Assembly: GCA_031273445.1 (NCBI GenBank)
Contig: JAISRV010000363.1
Coordinates: forward strand, 1 to 15,059
DNA: 15,059 bases
Origin: Candidatus Adiutrix sp.
Lineage (GTDB): Bacteria > Desulfobacterota > Desulfarculia > Adiutricales > Adiutricaceae
Direction: 5' to 3'
Below, piece after piece: positions 1 through 6,635 of this stretch. The notes below the pieces were generated by a model, which saw nothing but the letters and a program-made list of their open reading frames with translations, did no database searches and was not told the origin of the DNA. Position 1 is the first letter of the stretch. Each line of letters opens with the position of its first letter. The translations under genes were made by a program, and so were the position numbers.

Positions 1-59
1 TGCAGCTTCTGGGCCAGAACCTGTCCCGGCTGGGCATGTTCAATGGAGATGCGCTTCAC
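1..59 (-). CDS. Partial gene, N-terminus only, 'PGQVLA' motif protein
   Basis: Only the first 19 codons lie in the window; the gene runs off the left edge. The start is taken as GTG (complement of 57-59), giving MKRISIEHAQPGQVLAQKL. An AAGGGAAAG stretch lies about 9-10 bases upstream as a possible ribosome site. The pattern 'hydrophobic-x-I-x-x-A-x-PG-x-VLA' is common at the N-terminus of HD-domain (HDOD/HD-GYP-like) signalling proteins and related regulators, so that is the best guess from memory of the family, but 19 residues cannot prove it. A strong extended -10 promoter at 186-213 on the same strand supports the gene. A competing plus-strand frame ending at 125 was judged weaker. Confidence 0.5.
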   Translation of the reverse strand, partial: MKRISIEHAQPGQVLAQKL

Positions 60-181
60 AAAAAACCGCTTTCCCTTGGGGCCGAACCAAATATGCCGCC
101 GGTTCCGGCCGGATTGAAAAAATGACTCTTATGGCTAGCTTTTAGCGCCCGGTTTGTTGTATCATATAAGGCGGCGACTTC

Positions 182-194
182 TGGTATTATACCA
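182..194. promoter_or_regulatory. Palindrome over -10 box, possible operator
   Basis: TGGTATTATACCA is a perfect inverted repeat around a central T and covers the whole -10 element of the left-edge promoter. TGGT...ACCA half-sites are typical of FadR-subfamily GntR operators. A binding protein here would block the promoter. The regulator is unknown; the GntR protein at 7749-8519 is only one possibility. Part of the symmetry is due to the -10 box itself. Confidence 0.3.
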
Positions 195-213
195 TTATCG
201 ACTTTATTTACAA
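186..213 (-). promoter_or_regulatory. Promoter for the left-edge minus-strand gene
   Basis: On the minus strand there is a TTGTAA -35 box (complement of 208-213), a 16-bp spacer and a perfect TATAAT -10 box (complement of 186-191) preceded by TGG, which gives an exact extended -10 (TGnTATAAT). Transcription would begin near 179 and leave a leader of about 120 bases before the GTG at 59. Confidence 0.6.
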
Positions 214-240
214 CAGGCCGCGTTTAAAAGTTTAAAAGCC

Positions 241-368
241 GGTCGCCCCCGCAGAGGGGCGACGGAGGACGCGACTGGTTGAGAGGCCGACAAACTCGCT
301 CGACAGGCAAAAATCACATTTTTTGCCTGGCTGCGACCCAGACGGCCAAGCCGATCATCTACACATTT
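241..368 (+). repeat. Structured dispersed repeat, copy 1
   Basis: About 128 bp that match 14152-14279 along their length. The unit has hairpin A (stem GTCGCCCC/GGGGCGAC, 242-263), a conserved CCGACAAACTCGCTCG block (288-303) and hairpin B (CAGGCAAAAA/TTTTTGCCTG, 304-329, loop TCACAT), then GGCCAAGCCGA and an ACATTT tail. Hairpin B reads CAGGC/GCCTG here but CTGGGC/GCCCAG in copy 2, so changes on one arm are matched on the other. The oligo-A/oligo-T stem would look like a terminator in either direction. The copy ends about 15 bp before the zinc-ribbon start. Confidence 0.8.
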
Positions 369-382
369 GAATGAGGAAACTA

Positions 383-628
383 ATGAGCCTTGAATGCGAG
401 AACTGCGGGCACAGGCCCGCCGGCGCGCCCTGCGAGGAATGCCATGAAGCGATTCCCCTGTGGGCCAAATATTGCCCCTACTGCGGTCAGGCCGTCAAGC
501 GCGCCGACCGCCCTGAAGACGGCGGCGATCCCTTCGCCATTGAAAATCGCCGCCTGTGCCCGGACGGCAACTGCATCGGCATTCTGGGCGCCGACGGCCG
601 CTGCGTAGTCTGCGGCAAGAGCGAATAA
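383..628 (+). CDS. Small multi-zinc-ribbon protein
   Basis: An 81-residue protein with ten cysteines arranged in five pairs: C5-C8, C17-C20, C31-C34 (CPYCG), C59-C64 (CPDGNC) and C74-C77 (CVVCGK). This predicts at least two zinc ribbons. The second ribbon has the 'RRLCPDGNCIG...GRCxxCGK' form seen in small uncharacterised bacterial zinc-ribbon proteins. The start at 383 is preferred over the in-frame ATG at 371 because GAGG lies about 8 bases before 383. No signal peptide or membrane segment. The next gene begins 15 bp downstream, so the two are probably co-transcribed. Function is unknown; zinc ribbons of this kind can bind nucleic acid, protein or only zinc. Confidence 0.8.
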   Translation: MSLECENCGHRPAGAPCEECHEAIPLWAKYCPYCGQAVKRADRPEDGGDPFAIENRRLCPDGNCIGILGADGRCVVCGKSE

Positions 629-643
629 AGCGGGGAGGCGGCT

Positions 644-1012
644 ATGCCTGTTTTACTGATGGCCGGGGCGGCGGTTCTGGTTTTGGGGGCAATTTTATTT
701 TTTGTCTGGATCGCCCACTTCCTGGCTCTGATCAAAGCTCTGGCCCCCCTGGCCATAATGGCCGGCGGGGCGGTCATGGTCTGTTTAGGGCGGGAAAGAA
801 TGCGCGACCGCCAGGAAGCGCCCCTTGATTTTTCCAGCCCTGACGAGGCCAGCCGCTACAAGGCGGAGGCCAAAGCCTATCAGGCGGAGATCAACGTGGT
901 CGCTTCGGAAGGCGAGATTATGCCGCCCGAAGGCGGTTCGCCGGCCGAGGCTGAAGCCCCGGTCGGCGGAGAGACCCGGACGGAACAAATAAACGATGAG
1001 ACAAAAATGTGA
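644..1012 (+). CDS. Small two-helix membrane protein, unknown function
   Basis: A 122-residue protein preceded by a strong GGGGAGG ribosome site. Residues about 3-25 and 28-50 form two hydrophobic helices joined by a very short turn, followed by a basic stretch (RERMRDR, about 50-56) and then a hydrophilic, acidic, Ala/Glu/Pro-rich tail. By the positive-inside rule the tail should be cytoplasmic. It follows the zinc-ribbon gene by 15 bp and is likely in the same transcript. The last codons and the stop overlap a copy of the repeat core at 1001-1021. No known family was recognised. Confidence 0.75.
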   Translation: MPVLLMAGAAVLVLGAILFFVWIAHFLALIKALAPLAIMAGGAVMVCLGRERMRDRQEAPLDFSSPDEASRYKAEAKAYQAEINVVASEGEIMPPEGGSPAEAEAPVGGETRTEQINDETKM

Positions 1013-1021
1013 TTTTTGCCC
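1001..1021. terminator. Inverted repeat-core copy between convergent genes
   Basis: On the minus strand these bases read GGGCAAAAATCACATTTTT then GT, identical over 19 bases to hairpin B of the repeat in copies 2 and 3, but in opposite orientation. It lies where the plus-strand membrane-protein gene (stop at 1010-1012) meets the minus-strand glycerate kinase (stop at 1024-1026). CAAAAA/TTTTTG can still pair with T-runs on both strands, so a weak bidirectional terminator is possible. The GC clamp present in the other copies is lost on one arm, which weakens that call. Confidence 0.4.
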
Positions 1022-1023
1022 GG

Positions 1024-2157
1024 CTAAAGCCTTACCGCCAAAAGGCGCCCCAGGCGTTCAGCCGCGTCTTCGAGCAGCTCTTCGGCCCTGGCCATGGCTT
1101 CGCCCAGGCCCATGGGGCTGGGCAACATGCTCATGACCGCCGCAATGTCGCTGGCGTACATCTTCTGATAACCCGGCCCTAACGAGCCGGACAAGCAGAC
1201 CGTGGGTATGCCCAACTCGCGTCCCAGGGCGGCCACCCCGACCGGAGCTTTGCCCCAGATGGTCTGACCATCGCTGGAGCCTTCACCGGTTATGATCAAA
1301 GAGGCCCCGGCCGCCTTTTCCCTGAAACGTCCTTCGGCAAGAACAAACTCTATGCCTGGCTGAAACCTGGCCTCGGTGAAGAACATGAAAGCCGCCCCCA
1401 AACCGCCGGCGGCCCCGGCGCCGGGCTTATCAGCCGCCTCTCGGCCGGTCAGGGCGGCGGACACGGCGGCAAAGCGGCCCAGGGCCAAATCAAAGCTTTC
1501 GACCAACTCCTGAGCAACACCCTTCTGGGGTCCGAAAACAGCCGAAGCCCCGCAGGCGCCGGTCAGGGGATTTTGCACATCCGTGGCCGCCACGATGGAG
1601 ACGGCCCCGAGTTCGGGCATAAGCTCAGAGGCGTCAATGGCGCCCAACCGGGCCAGAGCCAGCCCGCCTGGAGGCAAAAGCCGGCCCTCTTGGTCAAAAA
1701 ACTTAAGGCCCAGGGCCGAGAGCATGCCGGCGCCGGCATCATTGGTGGCGCTGCCGCCCAGACCAACCACCAGTTTTTTCACCCCCCGGCCCAAAGCCTG
1801 GCGGATCTGCTGACCCACGCCATAAGAGCTGGCCCTGGCCGGATCAAGCTCGCCGGGTTCCAGGCGAGTCAAACCGCAGGCCGAAGCCACTTCCACCACA
1901 GCCGTCAGACCATCGCCCAAAAGCCCCCAGGCCGCCTCCACCGGCCGCCCCAGGGGATCCAAAACCTCTTCGACCACCAGTTGGCCGCCAGTGAGGCCGA
2001 TCAGAGTCTCGACCGTGCCCTCCCCTCCGTCAGCCAGGGGATAAAGCCGGCACTCAGCCTCCGGCCAGACCCGGGACAGACCCAGGGCTATGGCCCTGGC
2101 CGCCGCGGGGGCGCTGAGACTGCCTTTGAACGAATCTGGGGCGATGATGATTTTCAT
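1024..2157 (-). CDS. glxK: Glycerate 2-kinase (GlxK/GarK family)
   Basis: A 377-residue cytoplasmic kinase of the usual length for the family, which phosphorylates D-glycerate with ATP to 2-phosphoglycerate. Family signatures are present in order: APDSFKGSLSA at the N-terminus, PLADGGEGT (about 40-48), GLGGSATNDAG (about 132-142), the GAAGGLGAA glycine loop and the C-terminal TGEGSSDGQT...GKAPVGVA motif. It is the last gene of the minus-strand block, 126 bp after the URO-D/corrinoid fusion, with only a weak ribosome site. Its place next to a TRAP system and LarA homologues suggests that the pathway ends in glycerate feeding lower glycolysis. The family call is firm; whether the 2-position is phosphorylated follows from the family, not from this sequence alone. 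Confidence 0.93.
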   Translation of the reverse strand: MKIIIAPDSFKGSLSAPAAARAIALGLSRVWPEAECRLYPLADGGEGTVETLIGLTGGQLVVEEVLDPLGRPVEAAWGLLGDGLTAVVEVASACGLTRLEPGELDPARASSYGVGQQIRQALGRGVKKLVVGLGGSATNDAGAGMLSALGLKFFDQEGRLLPPGGLALARLGAIDASELMPELGAVSIVAATDVQNPLTGACGASAVFGPQKGVAQELVESFDLALGRFAAVSAALTGREAADKPGAGAAGGLGAAFMFFTEARFQPGIEFVLAEGRFREKAAGASLIITGEGSSDGQTIWGKAPVGVAALGRELGIPTVCLSGSLGPGYQKMYASDIAAVMSMLPSPMGLGEAMARAEELLEDAAERLGRLLAVRL

Positions 2158-2283
2158 TATTGCGGCCTATCCATTGGAGGCGCGAAAAGGTTTTTTATCG
2201 CCGGGGATTCAAGCCCCTGGCCAGGAGAACGACCGGCGGACCGCGCGCGGTTAATTCCGTCAATTTTGGGGTTAAATGCTCCG

Positions 2284-4251
2284 TCAGGCGGAAACGAGCT
2301 TTCTGGCCAATTCCACCGCTTCAGCCGCATCGCCGGAGTAACCGTCGGCCCCAATGTCGGCGGCGAACTTGGCGGTGATGGGCGCCCCGCCCACCATGAC
2401 TTTGACCTGGTCCCTGAGGCCGGCCTCTCTGATGGTTTCCAGCACCCTGACCATAGCCGGCATGGTGGTGGTCAATAAGGCCGACAAACCCAGCAGATCG
2501 GGCTTTCTGGCCTTGACCGCCTCAATAAAGGCCGCGTCAGAGACATTGATGCCCAGGTCAATGACCACAAAGCCCGCGCCCCTGAGCATGGTGGCCACCA
2601 TGTTTTTGCCGATGTCGTGCAAATCTCCGAAAACCGTGCCCAGGACTATGGATTTGGCCGCCAGCGCCTGCCCGGGGCCCTTCAGGTGCGGCTCAAGCGC
2701 CTCCACAGCCAGATTCATGGCCCGGGCCGAGAGGAGCACCTCGGGGATGAAGACCGTGCCGGCCTTGAACTGCGGGCTGATGATGTCCATGGCCGCGATC
2801 AAGCCCTCCCTCATGATGTCGCCGGCCTTAAAGCCCCTGGCGACAAGCCTTTCGACTTCAGAGACGATGCCGCCGTCGTCTCCTTCGAGCACCATGGACC
2901 TCAGCGCCCCGAAGGGATCCCCTCTGAGGGCCTCTCCTGACGCGGCCAGGTCGGAGCGGCCGGTGGTCCGGGCGGCCTGAGCCGGGGCTTCAGCCGCCGG
3001 CGAGACTTGGCCTTGGGCTTTAAGATCCGATTCCGCGGCGGCCGGAGCGACCAGCACAGCCGCTCCGGCCAGGGGCAGCCTGGCCTCCTTATGGACCCGG
3101 TCGCCTATCCGGCGGAGCCTGTCCCAGCTGGCCCTGGGCGGGGTGGTGTCGGCTATGCCCACGATAAGCCTGTCCCCCGGGGCCAACTCCCGGAACATGG
3201 AGTCCAGGTAGAGCTCAAAATCAGCCTCTGAAGTCAAATCCTCAAGCAGAATGTTCGAGGGGACGCCGCCGAAAATGGTCAGGCGATCGCGCCAACGGCC
3301 ATAGTACTCCCCGATTTTGACCTTGGTCATGGGCCAGGGGCAGATAGCCTCAGCCACCTGAAAGCCGGAGTCGGGCAGGATGTCCATGAGCCCAAAATTC
3401 TCGCCGTCGCAATGGCAGACGCAGATCTGGCCCCGCTCCCTGAAGGCCGGCCCGACCTTGCGCAGCCAGGGCTGTATCTCTTTGACGAAATAGGAGGGGT
3501 AGGTGATCATGTCGTCAAAGTTGGCCCCCCACAGGACGACCTTGGCCGGGGAGTCGAGAACAACCCTGAAAACCTGCTCGTAGAAGACCGCCAGGGCCTC
3601 GGCCAGTCTGGCCATGGGGCCGGCGTGATCGTTGTAATGGTAGTAGAAGTCGGTGGCGTCTAAAAACTCCTTCTGGATATGGTGCATCGGAGAGGCGGCC
3701 AAGGAGGCGAAGGCGGCCTCAATGCCGTTGGGGCCGACTTCGTTTTCAACCCAGTCGGAATACTCCTGGTAGTTGGGAGCGACCTTAAGGTTTTCAAAAA
3801 TATGGGCCACCACCTCGTAGTCGGCCGGAGTTTTTAAGACGTGCTCCTCCACCCAGGTGATGGAAGCGCCAGAGGCCCGCATCTCCTCGGAATACATGGT
3901 TCTGGTCCTGACCGTGCCTTTGGGGGTGCGGTAGATCTGGGTGACGTAATCGCCGTCGACTTGCGTCTCCACCTCCACATCGGCGCCCAGGCCGACCCTG
4001 TAGGGCTGTTCGGGGAGATTGTAGAGGCCCAGAGCCCGGTGGGGCTGCTGGCCGTTCCGAAGAAACCTGGGCACCAGGTGATGGCTGCCCCAGCCCTCGG
4101 CCCGGCATATCTCGGCGATGGCGCGGCCCTGATGCTCCTTAGGCATGGTCCCGGCCCTGAGATTGGCGTTGTGCCACAAATCTATGCGGGGCACGTAAGG
4201 CCAGACGTCGACCATTTCGCCGCGGGCGGCGGCCAGAATCTTCTCTCTCAT
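2284..4251 (-). CDS. URO-D family methyltransferase fused to corrinoid-binding domain
   Basis: A 655-residue two-part protein. Residues about 1-390 form a URO-D (uroporphyrinogen decarboxylase superfamily) barrel of the methyltransferase type, with H280-C281-D282-G283 at the position where MtaA/CmuA-type enzymes carry the HxC zinc motif. An Ala/Pro/Gln-rich linker (about 395-440) leads to a cap region (about 445-525) and a cobalamin-binding domain (about 530-655) with the DLHDIG motif (543-548, lower cobalt ligand H545), SALLTTT and VGGAP. The order methyltransferase then corrinoid is like that known for CmuA of chloromethane users. It probably takes a methyl group from a substrate onto its own corrinoid. 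GAGAGG lies 5 bases before the ATG. The upstream LarA-like gene ends 19 bp away. Substrate unknown. Confidence 0.9.
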   Translation of the reverse strand: MREKILAAARGEMVDVWPYVPRIDLWHNANLRAGTMPKEHQGRAIAEICRAEGWGSHHLVPRFLRNGQQPHRALGLYNLPEQPYRVGLGADVEVETQVDGDYVTQIYRTPKGTVRTRTMYSEEMRASGASITWVEEHVLKTPADYEVVAHIFENLKVAPNYQEYSDWVENEVGPNGIEAAFASLAASPMHHIQKEFLDATDFYYHYNDHAGPMARLAEALAVFYEQVFRVVLDSPAKVVLWGANFDDMITYPSYFVKEIQPWLRKVGPAFRERGQICVCHCDGENFGLMDILPDSGFQVAEAICPWPMTKVKIGEYYGRWRDRLTIFGGVPSNILLEDLTSEADFELYLDSMFRELAPGDRLIVGIADTTPPRASWDRLRRIGDRVHKEARLPLAGAAVLVAPAAAESDLKAQGQVSPAAEAPAQAARTTGRSDLAASGEALRGDPFGALRSMVLEGDDGGIVSEVERLVARGFKAGDIMREGLIAAMDIISPQFKAGTVFIPEVLLSARAMNLAVEALEPHLKGPGQALAAKSIVLGTVFGDLHDIGKNMVATMLRGAGFVVIDLGINVSDAAFIEAVKARKPDLLGLSALLTTTMPAMVRVLETIREAGLRDQVKVMVGGAPITAKFAADIGADGYSGDAAEAVELARKLVSA

Positions 4252-4270
4252 AACTGCCTCTCAATCAGCA

Positions 4271-5554
4271 TCAGGAGCGCCAATCCGCCAAAGCCGGCAG
4301 GCTGCCGTCAGAACGGAAGGGCATGGGCCGCGGCGCTCCGAGCCGCTCCAGGGCGGGCTTGTCGGCGGCCTGGTCCCATAAGGCCTGGCTCACGGCCAGG
4401 TACTCCAAGTCTTTGGTATTGGCGATCCAGGCCAGCTCCAATTCCTGCGGCCGGCGCGGGCCGACGGTTTCAATGGCCGCGGCCAGGGCCGATCTGGCCT
4501 GCGGCCGTATTATCGGTATGCGGCCCTTTTCAGGAGAGACGGCCACTATGGAGTTCAAGGCCGTCATCTCAAGATCGATGGCCTCAAAAAGCTCTCTGGT
4601 TATAAAGTCGTTTAAGCCCACGCCAATGGCGTTGCCGCCGCCCTTGGGGCTCATGCGCAGGGTCACCAGGCGGGTTATTCGGGGTCCGTCAGGCTCTTTT
4701 TCGTAGATGTTCATGATGCGGCCCACTACCTTGGTGTCCAGGCCGCTGCCGGATATGTCCTTGCCCATCTCATCGACCACCAGGACATCCAGGCTCTCGT
4801 AGGGCAGCGAGGGCTTGTGGAGTTTGCTTTGCGCCAGAAGCTCGGGCTCGCGCCTGATTATGTCCGCGGCCGGGACCACCTCAAGGCTGTGGAGGATATT
4901 GCGCTGATCCTCGATTAAGGCCACCCCGCACAGCACCGGAACTTTTTGGAAAATGACCCTGGCCATGGCTTCCAGAGTCTTGGAATAAGTGTGGCGGACA
5001 GCCGCGCTGTGCATCTTGGCGGCCCCGTCCACCCGGCCCAGGCCCACCACGGCCATCTTCGTCAGCCCGCTTTCAATAGGGCCTGTGAACTCGCTGTGTT
5101 CCTTGACGCGGCCGACCAATATGACCTGATCGCACTGACCAGGCAGGGCGGCCCGATCCACGCTGACCGGAAGAGAGTCAAAAACCTGACCGATCACCGT
5201 CGGCTCGTAGCCGTCAATAATGGGGGCCATTAGGGTGGCCTCAGTCTGGCCCAAATGCTCCAAGACCTCGACCTGGCCCTGGGCCGTGCCCCCGCCGTGG
5301 CTGCCCATGGCCGGCAAAATCATGGGGCTGGCCCCGGCCGCTCTGACCAGGGCCGCGATCTCCCTGACCACTTCGGTCATAGACTCGATGCCCCGGCTGC
5401 CGCTGGTGATCAGCACCCGCGCTCCCGGCTTTAGGGCTTCCGTCAGCCCCTGGGCCTGAAAACCGCGCTCCAGCTCCGCTCTGATCGGGGGACGGGCGCT
5501 TTGGGGATAAATCTGTCTGACCACTCCAAGCTTTAAGCTCTCCAGGCAATCCAT
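4271..5554 (-). CDS. Divergent LarA-like (nickel-pincer racemase superfamily) protein
   Basis: A 427-residue protein with the LarA fold signatures. H86 (GSHGG) matches the first catalytic histidine, H153 (VKEHSEF) the second, K166 the cofactor-bearing lysine and H182 the nickel ligand. The N-terminal SDxTRP motif of true LarA is replaced by TSGSRG (50-55), so the Asp of that motif is missing. This places it among LarA homologues that act on other 2-hydroxy acids or are uncharacterised, rather than lactate racemases. It would need the Ni-pincer cofactor made by LarB, LarC and LarE, not encoded here. GAGGAA lies 6 bases before the start, and the preceding URO-D gene ends 9 bp upstream, which suggests translational coupling. 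Confidence 0.8.
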   Translation of the reverse strand: MDCLESLKLGVVRQIYPQSARPPIRAELERGFQAQGLTEALKPGARVLITSGSRGIESMTEVVREIAALVRAAGASPMILPAMGSHGGGTAQGQVEVLEHLGQTEATLMAPIIDGYEPTVIGQVFDSLPVSVDRAALPGQCDQVILVGRVKEHSEFTGPIESGLTKMAVVGLGRVDGAAKMHSAAVRHTYSKTLEAMARVIFQKVPVLCGVALIEDQRNILHSLEVVPAADIIRREPELLAQSKLHKPSLPYESLDVLVVDEMGKDISGSGLDTKVVGRIMNIYEKEPDGPRITRLVTLRMSPKGGGNAIGVGLNDFITRELFEAIDLEMTALNSIVAVSPEKGRIPIIRPQARSALAAAIETVGPRRPQELELAWIANTKDLEYLAVSQALWDQAADKPALERLGAPRPMPFRSDGSLPALADWRS

Positions 5555-5563
5555 GGCTGTTCC

Positions 5564-6634
5564 TCATCTGGCTCTGATGGGATAGGCCCCTTCAGCCAGG
5601 GCGGTTTCCCTCATGGCCTGGTAGTTGGCGTAGCTGGCCCAGTCCGGCACCGAGTTGCCGCTGCCCAGCATGAAGCCATAGCCCGGCGCCACCTCGGCCA
5701 AAAGTTTGCGGACATAGCCCCTGACCTGGTCGGGGGCGCCGTGCTGAAGCATGTCGTTGGGGACGTTGCCGACGATGCATAACTTGCCGTCAACCATTTT
5801 TTTCAGCGCGGTTATGTCGTTACAGGTGGGATCGATGGGCTGGATGACGTCAAGCCCCAGATCCGCCAGGGCGGGCAACAGCTTGTCGAGTTTGCCGTCG
5901 GAATGGAGAAAAAAGAGGCGGCCGGCCTGGCGGCAGCGTTTGGCGATCTCGCGGTACCAGGGGAAGACATACTGCTCCAGGTGCCTGAGGCTGATGATGG
6001 GGCCTGAATTGTAGGCCAGATCGTCGACCACCCAGATGCCGCCCACGTGGGGCATGGCCAGCGCCGCGTCCAGGGCCGAGTATTGTATTTGGGCCACCTT
6101 CTCAAAAACCGCGCTTACCAGCTCAGGCTTGTTGATGAGACTCATGGCGAAGTAATTGAAGCCCATGAGCATCCAGGTCATGGTGAAAATTTTGCCGGAG
6201 ACCCCGATGGCCTTCATGCCTGGCGGCAGCAAGGAGGCCGCCTCGATGAGCTTGCTGAAATCCAGGGCGGCCGCCTGATCCCAGGGGAAGGCCTCGAAAT
6301 CCTCAAAGGTGTGGATGAAGCTGGCGACCTCCAGGTTCCAGCCGCTTTCGCCGGCGCTTTGGTCGTCGCCGGCGGCGATTTTCTTCAAGATCTTCGAGAT
6401 GTGGGAATTCGCGGTGACCTTGCCCGGCTCCATCATGCCGATGTTTATGGGAATAAAATCATAGCCGGCCTTGGACCAGAACTCCACCTGGGCGGCCAGA
6501 TCATCCGGCTCAACCAGACGGCCCAGAAACTGGGACTGTATCTCGTAAGCTATGAGCACCTCGCACAAAGGCACCCGGTCAGGCTCCTCGAAACGGACAG
6601 CCTTGACCACCCTGTTCCAATCAGGCTCATACAT
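5564..6634 (-). CDS. URO-D family protein, HSDG variant (methyltransferase-like)
   Basis: A 356-residue URO-D superfamily protein of normal length. The usual methyltransferase zinc motif HxCG appears as HSDG (244-247), so the zinc cysteine is replaced. Other family-like segments are GGIWVVDDLAYNSGP (198-212), GNVPND (289-294) and GSGNSVPDW (324-332). Variants with HSDG are found among O-demethylase-type URO-D proteins (MtvB/MtoB group), so it could be the substrate-specific demethylating partner of the corrinoid protein; this is inference. True haem-pathway HemE is unlikely because of the context and the motif. GGGAGGG lies 8-9 bases before the ATG and overlaps the end of the preceding gene (1-bp gap). 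Confidence 0.82.
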   Translation of the reverse strand: MYEPDWNRVVKAVRFEEPDRVPLCEVLIAYEIQSQFLGRLVEPDDLAAQVEFWSKAGYDFIPINIGMMEPGKVTANSHISKILKKIAAGDDQSAGESGWNLEVASFIHTFEDFEAFPWDQAAALDFSKLIEAASLLPPGMKAIGVSGKIFTMTWMLMGFNYFAMSLINKPELVSAVFEKVAQIQYSALDAALAMPHVGGIWVVDDLAYNSGPIISLRHLEQYVFPWYREIAKRCRQAGRLFFLHSDGKLDKLLPALADLGLDVIQPIDPTCNDITALKKMVDGKLCIVGNVPNDMLQHGAPDQVRGYVRKLLAEVAPGYGFMLGSGNSVPDWASYANYQAMRETALAEGAYPIRAR

Positions 6635-6635
6635 G

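Larger units (their letters stand above)
60..382. other. Divergent intergenic region with promoter and structured repeat
   Basis: This 323-bp gap separates the minus-strand partial gene from the plus-strand zinc-ribbon gene. It holds a minus-strand promoter (186-213), a 13-bp palindrome over its -10 box (182-194) and copy 1 of the structured repeat (241-368). No clear promoter for the plus-strand genes was found; the short AT-rich stretch at 200-238 is the only candidate area. Confidence 0.6.

Noticed and set aside
3..125. Plus-strand open frame that could be the end of a gene entering from the left edge
   Set aside because: The opposite strand gives a better N-terminus (MKRISIEHAQPGQVLAQKL) with a matching extended -10 promoter upstream; the plus frame shows no recognisable motif.
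2203..2217. GGGG/CCCC hairpin between the fusion gene and glycerate kinase as a terminator
   Set aside because: The stem is only four base pairs and no T-run follows on the minus strand, so termination is not supported.
1573..2478. 301-codon plus-strand open frame opposite glycerate kinase
   Set aside because: It lies antisense to a gene with clear family motifs and has low-complexity Arg/Gly/Pro-rich composition typical of GC-rich shadow frames.
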